From NCBI GenBank assembly GCA_963719025.1, contig CAVRBK010000124.1, forward strand, positions 1 through 12,533: a DNA stretch of 12,533 nt, read 5' to 3'. A program made the position numbers and the translations under genes. Origin of the DNA: Thiosocius sp963719025. GTDB taxonomy: Bacteria; Pseudomonadota; Gammaproteobacteria; Chromatiales; Chromatiaceae. This document shows positions 6,740 through 12,533 of the stretch, piece after piece. How positions within the stretch are numbered: the first letter of the stretch is position 1; each line of letters begins with the position of its first letter. The notes below the pieces were generated by a model, which was not told the DNA's origin, ran no database searches, and saw only the letters and a program-made list of their open reading frames with translations.

Positions 6740-8701
6740 TTACTCGCCCAGTCCCATCTTGATGTAGCCGGTCGGGCAGACATCAGCGCAGATGTGACAA
6801 CCAATGCAGCGATCGTAATCGGTCGCAACGTACCGACCGGTGGTCGCTTCGGTCTTCTTCACACGGTAGACCGCATCCTGCGGACAGAAAATGACGCAAT
6901 TGTCACACTCGAAACACATGCCACAGCTCATGCAGCGCTTGGCTTCGTCCTGAGCCTGACCCTCTTCGAGCGAGATCAGACGCTCGTGAAAATGGCCAAG
7001 CACATCGTCTGCCGAAGGCACTTCTTCGCGACGCTGTAGACGCGGCGTGAATTCGAAGTGACCCAGGAACAGCTCGTCGTGCGGGATGACTTCAGCGAAC
7101 GAACGATCTTCGTAGTTGTGTACCGCCCAGTTGCCGTTGGCAGTGCCGCGCAACTCGTTCTCGTCGGTCGGGTCAAAGTGCTCCGGCGACAGGCCAGCCT
7201 CGGCCAGCTTTTCGTCGAGATTGAAGTGATGCACGTCGACCTTCGGGCGCTTCTTGTGCGATGACTTGTTCAGGTACTCATCGATCGAGTCAGCCGCAAT
7301 AGAGGCCTGACCGATCGCCGTCGTCAGCAGGTGCGGACGAATGATATCGCCAGCGGCAAAATGCTTCTCACGATCAGGCACCTGGTAGAAGGCGTCTGCA
7401 TTGATCAATCCGCGGCCGTTGTCCAGCGCCTCAAGTCCGGTCAGATCACCGCCCTGGCCGATAGCAGAAACAATCAGGTCCGCTTCGATGGTCTGCTCGG
7501 TACCTTCGACCGGGGAAGGACGGCCGTTATCCAGCGTGCATTTCGCAACAACCAGGCCAATCGCGCGACCGTCGGCGTCCTTCTTGATACCAACCGGCAT
7601 CACCTCGTCGAGGATGGTTACACCTTCGTGTAGCGCGTCGTGCACTTCATGTTCGGCCGCTGTCATGTTTTCTTTCGGGAACAGCGAGGTCAGTGTGACC
7701 TCGGAGCCCTGGCTGACGGCAGTCATCGCCGCGTCGTGTGCAATAAAACCATCGTTCACGACAAGCTCCGGGCGGTCGCTCGGGTTGGTGTGCTCGATGT
7801 TGCCCAGACGGCGGGCAACCGAGACAACGTCGATCGACGTATCACCACCACCGACACAGACCACTTTCTTCGCCGTGACTTTCATGCGGTCTTCGTTGAA
7901 CGCCTTGAGGAAAGCGACGCCCGACACACAGTTCGGCGTACCTTCCCATTCATCCAGGAACAGACCGCGACCGCTCCAGCAGCCAACTGCCCACAGGATT
8001 GCGTCAAAGTCTTTTTCCAGGTCTTCGATGCTGACGTCGGTACCGACACGCACTCCGGTCTTGACCTCGATACCACCCATCTCGACGATACGCTGGATCT
8101 CACCCGCCAGCTTGTCGCGCGGAATACGGTAGTTCGGGATGCCGTAACGCATCATGCCGCCGAGTTCCGGCTGCGATTCAAATACGGTCACGCCGTGACC
8201 CTTGCGACGCAACTGGTAGGCACCTGCCATACCAGCCGGGCCGCCGCCGATGACCGCAACTTTCTTGCCGGTATCTGCGCCGGATTCAAACTTGTAACCA
8301 TGCGCCAGGGCATTGTCACCGATGAACTGCTCGACCGCGTTGATGCCGACGAAATCTTCGACCTCGTTGCGGTTACAACCATCCTGGCAAGGTGCCGGAC
8401 ATACGCGTCCCATCATCGACGGGAAGGGGTTGGCGTCGGTGGAACGATGGAATGCGTATTCCTGCCAGCTCATCTCACCTGCCGGCTTCTCCTGCTCGCG
8501 CACGATCGCCAGCCAACCACGGATATCCTCACCGGAAGGACAGCTGCCCTGACATGGCGGCGTCTTGTGGACGTAGGTCGGGCATTTATGGGACGTATCT
8601 TCTTTGAAGATCTGATTCGCATAAGAATCCCACTTGTTCTCGCCATCTTCGAAACGACGCCACGTGAGTTTGGTATTCATCTCATCGCTAGGAGTTGCCA
8701 T
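6740..8701 (-). CDS. dsrL: DsrL, iron-sulfur flavoprotein NAD(P)H oxidoreductase
   Basis: This encodes 653 residues, a GltD-like pyridine nucleotide oxidoreductase that partners DsrAB in sulfur oxidisers and passes electrons to NAD+. An N-terminal cysteine region (C40, C50, C54; C101, C105, C109) matches the Fe-S binding of glutamate synthase small-subunit relatives. The FAD motif is GGGPAGMAGA at 152-161, the NAD(P) motif GGGDTSIDVV at 284-293, and the second FAD signature AAGDI at 449-453. A DsrL-specific linker of about 100 residues follows. The C-terminus is a ferredoxin domain with C590, 593, 596, 599, 602 and 606, then C632/635/638/642. An AAGGAGAG ribosome site lies about seven bases before the ATG at 8701. 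Its presence, with DsrEFH, indicates the oxidative direction of the pathway. Confidence 0.97.
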   Translation of the reverse strand: MATPSDEMNTKLTWRRFEDGENKWDSYANQIFKEDTSHKCPTYVHKTPPCQGSCPSGEDIRGWLAIVREQEKPAGEMSWQEYAFHRSTDANPFPSMMGRVCPAPCQDGCNRNEVEDFVGINAVEQFIGDNALAHGYKFESGADTGKKVAVIGGGPAGMAGAYQLRRKGHGVTVFESQPELGGMMRYGIPNYRIPRDKLAGEIQRIVEMGGIEVKTGVRVGTDVSIEDLEKDFDAILWAVGCWSGRGLFLDEWEGTPNCVSGVAFLKAFNEDRMKVTAKKVVCVGGGDTSIDVVSVARRLGNIEHTNPSDRPELVVNDGFIAHDAAMTAVSQGSEVTLTSLFPKENMTAAEHEVHDALHEGVTILDEVMPVGIKKDADGRAIGLVVAKCTLDNGRPSPVEGTEQTIEADLIVSAIGQGGDLTGLEALDNGRGLINADAFYQVPDREKHFAAGDIIRPHLLTTAIGQASIAADSIDEYLNKSSHKKRPKVDVHHFNLDEKLAEAGLSPEHFDPTDENELRGTANGNWAVHNYEDRSFAEVIPHDELFLGHFEFTPRLQRREEVPSADDVLGHFHERLISLEEGQAQDEAKRCMSCGMCFECDNCVIFCPQDAVYRVKKTEATTGRYVATDYDRCIGCHICADVCPTGYIKMGLGE

Positions 8702-8732
8702 CTAAAACTCTCCTTACTAGTAATGCCCAGTA

Positions 8733-8761
8733 GATCCCGAGGGATCGGTTTTAATCGGTTT
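8733..8761. repeat. Hairpin and direct repeat in the dsrK-dsrL gap
   Basis: The 75-bp gap (8702-8776) contains a short palindrome-like hairpin, GATCCCGAGGGATC (8733-8746), and two copies of ATCGGTTT (8744-8751 and 8754-8761) separated by two bases. A perfect 10-bp palindrome TTACTAGTAA (8714-8723) lies next to the dsrL ribosome site. No U-tract follows the hairpin on the minus strand, so it is more likely an mRNA processing, stability or binding site than a terminator. The function is inferred. Confidence 0.5.
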
Positions 8762-8776
8762 GCAGAGACCCAGCGC

Positions 8777-10312
8777 TCAGGCTGCGTCGTCTGCAGATTC
8801 ATCTTCATCATCTTCACTGGTCTGGCCAGTAAGGATGATGGCATTCGAAACTAATTGGTGGACGCTGACGATCATGTCCATGTCCATGCCGTAATAAGGC
8901 AGCACCTTGGTGAACTGCGATTTACAGATCGCACAGATCGCGGCCATGTTCGTCACCCCGTGGTCTTCGATGACGTTCTTCAACGCCTCCATACGAGGCA
9001 TAGCGCCTTTGACACGCAGTTCCATCAGGTCGTCGGTCAGCAGGCCACCGCCACCGCCACAGCAGAAGGTTTTCTCGTGGATGGTCTCAGGGGCCATGTC
9101 GACGAAGTTATTGCACACCGCCTTGATTACGTTACGTGGAATCGTGAACTGACCACCGGGTTCCGGGCCCATGCGCGAGGCACGCGCCACGTTGCACGAA
9201 TCGTGGAAGGTCAGCGTCATCTCGTCGTTCAGCGACTTGTCAATATTCAGTGTGCCCTTCTGAATCTCACCCCAGGTGAATTCAAGAATGTGTTGCGGCA
9301 CCGGATACTTCGGATCAAGGAAGTCGAACGGCCCCGCGAGCGTATTCAGGAAGCTGTAAGCGACGCGCCATGCGTGGCCACACTCGCCGAATATGATGCG
9401 TTTGACGCCCAACTCCAGTGCCGCCTCGCGGATTCGCATGGAAACGCGACGCATGTTCTCGTATGAACCGATAAACATGCCAAAGTTCGCGGCCTCGGAA
9501 GCTTTCGAACTCAGGGTCCAGGACACACCCGCCTCGTGGAACACCTTGCCGTAGCCGATCAGGCCGTCGACATGCGGCTCGGCGAAGAAGTCCGCTGACG
9601 GTGTGACGACGAGAATGTCCGCACCCTTGACATCCAGCGGGTACTTGACCGCGACACCGGTCTCTTCCTCGACATCTTCCTCAAGGCCTTCCAGTGTGTC
9701 GGCCAGGGCCGCCTCGGGCAGGCCGAGGTTGTTGCCGATCTTGTAGACCTTGGCAATGATCTCGTTGCAGTACTTCTGGCCGACGCCGATGCGATCCATG
9801 ATCTCGCGGGCGGCCATGGAAATCTCGGCGGTATCGATGCCATAGGGGCAGAACACCGAGCAACGGCGACATTGCGAGCACTGGTGGAAATAGCTGTACC
9901 AATCGTCGAGCACTTCCTTGGTGAGATCTTCCGCGCCAACCAGTTTGGGAAAATACTTGCCGGCAAAGGTGAAATAGCGCCGGTAGACCTTGCGCAACAG
10001 GTCCTGCCTGCCGACTGGCATGTTCTTCGGATCGCTGGTGCCCAGGTAGTAATGGCACTTATCCGTACAGGCACCACATTTGACGCAGGAATCGAGATAC
10101 ACCTGCAGTGAACGATACTTGCCGAGCAGGTCACCCATGGCCTCAATGGCCTGGTCCTGCCAGTCTTCCGGCAGTTCGCCCGGGAAGTTCAGCGGCTCCT
10201 GGAACTGCGGCTTCGCAACGAAAGGCTTGCTGTGCGCCATCGTACCCACCTCGATCGGCGGCACTTCTGGAAACTCTTTCAGCTCAGGGATTTTGAATTC
10301 TACTTTTGCCAT
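8777..10312 (-). CDS. dsrK: DsrK, HdrD-like iron-sulfur subunit of DsrMKJOP
   Basis: This encodes 511 residues, a soluble HdrD-type protein attached to the cytoplasmic face of the membrane by DsrM. Two classical [4Fe-4S] sites are at C76/79/82/86 and C145/148/151/155, the latter followed by P156. Two cysteine-rich CCG-type regions follow. The first includes C311 (FGECGHAWR). The second includes C373 (HDSC), the CCGGGGG stretch C417-C418 and C460/C463 (CAICKSQF), expected to hold the special catalytic cluster that acts on the DsrC disulfide or persulfide. The tail is highly acidic (EDDEDESADDAA). The gene begins 21 bp after dsrM and ends 75 bp before dsrL. The first ATG with a GAGG ribosome site was used as start. 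Confidence 0.97.
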   Translation of the reverse strand: MAKVEFKIPELKEFPEVPPIEVGTMAHSKPFVAKPQFQEPLNFPGELPEDWQDQAIEAMGDLLGKYRSLQVYLDSCVKCGACTDKCHYYLGTSDPKNMPVGRQDLLRKVYRRYFTFAGKYFPKLVGAEDLTKEVLDDWYSYFHQCSQCRRCSVFCPYGIDTAEISMAAREIMDRIGVGQKYCNEIIAKVYKIGNNLGLPEAALADTLEGLEEDVEEETGVAVKYPLDVKGADILVVTPSADFFAEPHVDGLIGYGKVFHEAGVSWTLSSKASEAANFGMFIGSYENMRRVSMRIREAALELGVKRIIFGECGHAWRVAYSFLNTLAGPFDFLDPKYPVPQHILEFTWGEIQKGTLNIDKSLNDEMTLTFHDSCNVARASRMGPEPGGQFTIPRNVIKAVCNNFVDMAPETIHEKTFCCGGGGGLLTDDLMELRVKGAMPRMEALKNVIEDHGVTNMAAICAICKSQFTKVLPYYGMDMDMIVSVHQLVSNAIILTGQTSEDDEDESADDAA

Positions 10313-10333
10313 GCTCGCTAACCTCGTTCCGAC

Positions 10334-11077
10334 TTACTGTTCCAGCTTGCGCGCCCAATCAGAGATATGGCGCTGCTCGCGTGGGTTGTCGACCTGGTTA
10401 CGGGTCGGGCTAAAGAAGATACCTGGCGCATGCAACAGCTTGCTGATCGGGAAGATGATCATCAGCACGCCTACCAGCAACAGGTGCACCACCATCAACG
10501 GGTCGGTCGGCAGATTGGGCATCTCACTGAAGCTGAAGGTCATCAGCGCCCGGAAGAAGGCCTTGACTGCGACCACGTCGGTATGGGCAACAAAGGTCGT
10601 CATCGCGCCACTGATACCAATCAGCAGCAGCAACAACAGCATCAGGTGATCCGAGGGCGCCGAAATATAACGCACCCGATCTACAAAAAAACGGCGTCCC
10701 CAAAGGCCCAGCAATCCGATAATCATCGCGAATGCCAGGTACTTGAACAAGGGGCTGACGAAGGCGACCACAGCCATCAGCCACTCGATCTCGGTGAAAT
10801 ACCGGAGGTGACGGAACAGCACGGCGAAAAGCGCCATATGGAACAGCCAGCCAAACAGCCAGGTCCACTTGGTCGATTTGAAAAGGCTTTCGAAAAACAC
10901 CACTTCACGGAACATGCGAAGCACGACACCACCCTGGGTGACAGGCGCGGGCGTGGTCGGGATCTTCAGTGGCGCCGGCGTCTTCCAGTACAGCATGACA
11001 CGGCGAACGAGCCCCACTACCAGCAATATGGTGGCAGCATAAAACAGCGCGGCAAATGCAATCGTCAGAAACGACAT
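10334..11077 (-). CDS. dsrM: DsrM, cytochrome b membrane subunit
   Basis: This encodes 247 residues with about five hydrophobic helices (roughly 4-24, 74-94, 99-125, 143-163 and 193-213), a NarI-like di-heme cytochrome b of DsrMKJOP. Candidate heme ligands within or at helix ends are H80, H90, H144, H198 and H216. It accepts or donates quinone electrons and holds DsrK to the membrane. The N-terminus MSFLTIAFAA runs directly into the first helix, which supports the start at 11077, although the ribosome site is weak (GAGAGG is about 13 bases away). It follows dsrC after a 75-bp gap that contains a strong hairpin, and precedes dsrK by 21 bp. Confidence 0.96.
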   Translation of the reverse strand: MSFLTIAFAALFYAATILLVVGLVRRVMLYWKTPAPLKIPTTPAPVTQGGVVLRMFREVVFFESLFKSTKWTWLFGWLFHMALFAVLFRHLRYFTEIEWLMAVVAFVSPLFKYLAFAMIIGLLGLWGRRFFVDRVRYISAPSDHLMLLLLLLIGISGAMTTFVAHTDVVAVKAFFRALMTFSFSEMPNLPTDPLMVVHLLLVGVLMIIFPISKLLHAPGIFFSPTRNQVDNPREQRHISDWARKLEQ

Positions 11078-11108
11078 GTTTCCGAAAGCCTCTCTACGTT
11101 GTGATGGG

Positions 11109-11137
11109 CCGGGCGGACCAGAATCTGGCCCACCCGG
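11109..11137 (-). promoter_or_regulatory. Strong RNA hairpin in the dsrC-dsrM gap
   Basis: The minus-strand RNA forms a 13-bp stem (11137-11125 with 11121-11109; CCGGGTGGGCCAG against CTGGTCCGCCCGG) with eleven Watson-Crick pairs, two G-U pairs and a 3-nt loop. It starts about 15 bases after the dsrC stop and has no U-tract, so it is not an ordinary terminator. A likely role is to protect the 3' end of a short dsrC transcript or to mark a processing point. That would let DsrC, a soluble substrate protein, be made in excess over the membrane complex. The structure is seen; the role is inferred. Confidence 0.8.
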
Positions 11138-11152
11138 AGGATCAGCAGCGGA

Positions 11153-11485
11153 TCAGACGCAGCCGGTCGGCTTCGGCAGACCAGCGTAACGGCAGGCCTG
11201 CTTGCCAGGACCGTATGGGAACAGACCGTACAGGTACTTGCTGTTGCCCTTGTCCTTGCCAAGCTTCTTACCAACCGCTTTGGTCAGCACGCGAACCGCC
11301 GGAGCGATCTGGTACTCTTCGTAGTATTCGCGCAGGAAGTTGATGATGTCCCAGTGCTCATCGGTGAGCTCCAGTTCATCTTCAGCGGCCATAACGCCGG
11401 CTACGCCGGGGACCCACTCGTTGATGTTTGCCAGGTAACCTTCTTCGTCGGTTTCAAAGGTTTGACCATCCACTTCGATAGGCAT
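11153..11485 (-). CDS. dsrC: DsrC, sulfur-carrier protein (TusE/DsrC family)
   Basis: This encodes 110 residues, a small cytoplasmic sulfur carrier. The C-terminal arm contains the two conserved cysteines of true DsrC: C109, the penultimate residue, which carries the sulfur, and C98, ten residues earlier, which can form a disulfide or trisulfide with it. The body shows the family pattern, including WDIINFLREYY and the basic segment around KKLGKDKGNSKYLYGLFPYGPGK (residues 73-95), involved in DsrAB and DsrEFH contacts. A very good ribosome site (GAGGAG, six bases from the ATG at 11485) fits high expression. It lies 42 bp after dsrH and is followed by a strong hairpin. Both cysteines separate it from TusE-like proteins with only one. 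Confidence 0.98.
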   Translation of the reverse strand: MPIEVDGQTFETDEEGYLANINEWVPGVAGVMAAEDELELTDEHWDIINFLREYYEEYQIAPAVRVLTKAVGKKLGKDKGNSKYLYGLFPYGPGKQACRYAGLPKPTGCV

Positions 11486-11527
11486 ATCTATCTCCTCTCA
11501 ATAAAGAGTTGCTGTATTGGCGCAGTC

Positions 11528-11836
11528 TTACAACCAGGCCTGTACTTTGTCGTTGGCTTCAACCAAATCGACGAATCCTGCGTAATCGACAATCTCAACA
11601 CCATCGATCACACGATCTTCCTTGATGGCGCGGGCCATGAGATCAGACTTGAGCGCATAGACTTTCCTGTCGCCCATCGCTGCCTTCACCATGGCTTCGG
11701 CCGTAGTGCCCTTGGTGGCACCGTAAACACCGTCTTCAATCAGCAGGATCGATGATCCAGCCAACGAGTACTTGATTGCTGTTTCCAGCGAACCCTTTTC
11801 GAACGGCGACTTGTTAACTGTGTGCAGATCAGCCAT
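11528..11836 (-). CDS. dsrH: DsrH (TusB-like) subunit of the DsrEFH sulfurtransferase
   Basis: This encodes 102 residues of the TusB/DsrH family, with the signature N-terminus LHTVNKSPF and the DYAGFVDLVE/VQAWL end typical of DsrH. It forms a hexamer with DsrE and DsrF that hands sulfur to DsrC in the cytoplasm. A. vinosum DsrH carries a cysteine at position 20 (from memory); here residue 20 is alanine (SLETAIKY), and there is no cysteine in the whole protein. Sulfur transfer would therefore rest on the DsrE cysteine. The gene starts nine bases after dsrF, and the ribosome site TGAGG overlaps the dsrF stop codon, indicating translational coupling. Confidence 0.96.
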   Translation of the reverse strand: MADLHTVNKSPFEKGSLETAIKYSLAGSSILLIEDGVYGATKGTTAEAMVKAAMGDRKVYALKSDLMARAIKEDRVIDGVEIVDYAGFVDLVEANDKVQAWL

Positions 11837-11845
11837 CTGACTACC

Positions 11846-12250
11846 TCAACTGAAAACGACTTCGGATTCGGCCATCAGTTTTGCAACCTGGTCCGCATCC
11901 ACGATTTCGACGATATTGTCGACTTCTTCCTCGGTTTCGAAGTCTTCCCAAGCCACCTCAATCAGGTCGTCCTGGGTCAGACCGCGCGCCTCCAGGGAAG
12001 CCTTGTCGACAAACATATGACGAACGCCATAGTCACCGAGGGTCCGGAAGGTCGGCATGAAGTTCTTCATGTCCGATTCCGAGGTATCGCTACCTTTGAC
12101 CAGCTGGTACACGCCGTCGTCCATACACATCAGGCTGACTTCCTGATCGAAAGCCGCGCCGATCAGAATGACTTCAAGCGACTCCCAGGCGTAAATAGTG
12201 CCGTAGGGAGCACGACGGTTCAGATACATGAACTTTTTGACATCAGACAT
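11846..12250 (-). CDS. dsrF: DsrF (TusC-like) subunit of the DsrEFH sulfurtransferase
   Basis: This encodes 134 residues of the DsrE/TusC fold. Visible family features are the N-terminal NRRAPYGTIYAWESLEV segment (11-27), C42 in LMCMDDGVYQL and an acidic C-terminal half. DsrF is a structural subunit of the hexamer and is thought not to be the primary sulfur acceptor. The ribosome site GAGGGAG overlaps the dsrE stop codon and lies about eight bases before the ATG at 12250, so it is coupled to dsrE. It ends nine bases before dsrH. Confidence 0.96.
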   Translation of the reverse strand: MSDVKKFMYLNRRAPYGTIYAWESLEVILIGAAFDQEVSLMCMDDGVYQLVKGSDTSESDMKNFMPTFRTLGDYGVRHMFVDKASLEARGLTQDDLIEVAWEDFETEEEVDNIVEIVDADQVAKLMAESEVVFS

Positions 12251-12263
12251 CGTTCAAACTCCC

Positions 12264-12533
12264 TCAATCACCAAACACAACGAGACGTTCGGACTGAATG
12301 GCGGCCTCAATCAGCTGACCCAGACCGGAAATCCGGAACTTGGGCGCGATATTGGTCGCATCCTTGCCATTGCGCTCGGCCTCACCGTCGTCCACGAGAC
12401 CGCGACGTTGTGCCGCGGCAACGCAGAGGACCAGATCGAGGTCATACTTTTCTGCCAGCTCCACCCACCGATTGACGATATTGCGATCGTCTTGCGGCGG
12501 CGTGGTCAGCCGGGTGCCGTTCAGCACACCGTC
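12264..12533 (-). CDS. dsrE: DsrE (TusD-like) subunit of DsrEFH, 5' end missing
   Basis: The visible 89 residues are the C-terminal part of DsrE, open to the right window edge. The GTG at 12527 is an internal codon, not the start, because the reading frame and family similarity continue upstream (DGVLNGT). Family features seen are LTTPPQDD near 9-16, the cysteine in LDLVLCVAAAQRRG (residue 37 of the visible part) and ISGLGQLIEAAIQSERLVVFGD at the end. That cysteine corresponds to Cys78 of A. vinosum DsrE, the essential sulfur-binding residue. It transfers sulfur to DsrC in concert with DsrF and DsrH. It is followed after 13 bp by dsrF. dsrA and dsrB are expected upstream, outside the window. 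Confidence 0.95.
   Translation of the reverse strand, partial: DGVLNGTRLTTPPQDDRNIVNRWVELAEKYDLDLVLCVAAAQRRGLVDDGEAERNGKDATNIAPKFRISGLGQLIEAAIQSERLVVFGD

Noticed and set aside
6718..6828. Longer DsrJ with a start at 6828
   Set aside because: It would overlap dsrL by about 90 bases and bury the signal peptide that begins at the ATG at 6717.
7640..8854. Plus-strand open frame of 404 codons opposite dsrL and dsrK
   Set aside because: It is antisense to the clearly coding dsrL, has no recognisable domain or ribosome site, and is explained by GC-rich codon bias.
11486..11527. Possible internal promoter or hairpin (CTCT-ttattg-AGAG) before dsrC
   Set aside because: No -35/-10 pair with acceptable spacing and only a 4-bp stem; not enough to call.
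1..12533. CRISPR arrays, tRNA or rRNA genes, insertion sequences, phage genes
   Set aside because: No spaced repeat arrays, RNA gene signatures, transposase frames or terminal inverted repeats were seen.

Overview
This window is most of a reverse dissimilatory sulfite reductase (rDsr) gene cluster. All genes lie on the minus strand, so the biological reading order runs from high to low coordinates: dsrE (5' end missing at the right edge), dsrF, dsrH, dsrC, dsrM, dsrK, dsrL, dsrJ, dsrO, dsrP, dsrN, dsrR, dsrS. This is the order known from the purple sulfur bacterium Allochromatium vinosum (dsrABEFHCMKLJOPNRS). dsrA and dsrB would be expected just beyond position 12533. The GC-rich sequence, gene order and protein sequences point to a sulfur-oxidising gammaproteobacterium, phototrophic, chemotrophic or symbiotic. 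The species cannot be named from this window.

Layout. 12533-11528: sulfurtransferase subunits DsrE, DsrF and DsrH, almost without gaps. 11485-11153: DsrC, the small sulfur carrier, followed by a strong RNA hairpin. 11077-4326: electron-transfer genes, namely membrane cytochrome DsrM, HdrD-like DsrK, flavoprotein DsrL, periplasmic triheme DsrJ, Tat-exported ferredoxin DsrO and membrane NrfD-like DsrP. 4301-4271: a well-formed intrinsic terminator. 4184-1306: DsrN (siroheme amidation), DsrR (cysteine-free IscA relative) and DsrS. 1305-1190: AT-rich promoter region. 1189-749: a small helix-turn-helix/coiled-coil protein. 675-1: the N-terminal part of a [2Fe-2S] ferredoxin/reductase-like protein that runs off the left edge.

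How the genes work together (established for the families). DsrEFH passes sulfane sulfur from upstream carriers to the C-terminal cysteine of DsrC. Persulfidated DsrC and the DsrMKJOP membrane complex link sulfur and electron flow across the membrane. DsrAB oxidises the sulfur to sulfite, and DsrL passes the electrons to NAD+. DsrN makes the amidated siroheme of DsrAB. DsrR and DsrS are accessory and act on expression or maturation.

The core is a known system, not a new one. The parts worth a second look are the terminator separating dsrNRS from the operon body, the hairpins after dsrC and between dsrK and dsrL, the loss of the DsrH active-site-type cysteine, and the downstream pair: an HTH protein and an atypical reductase whose start codon abuts a hairpin.
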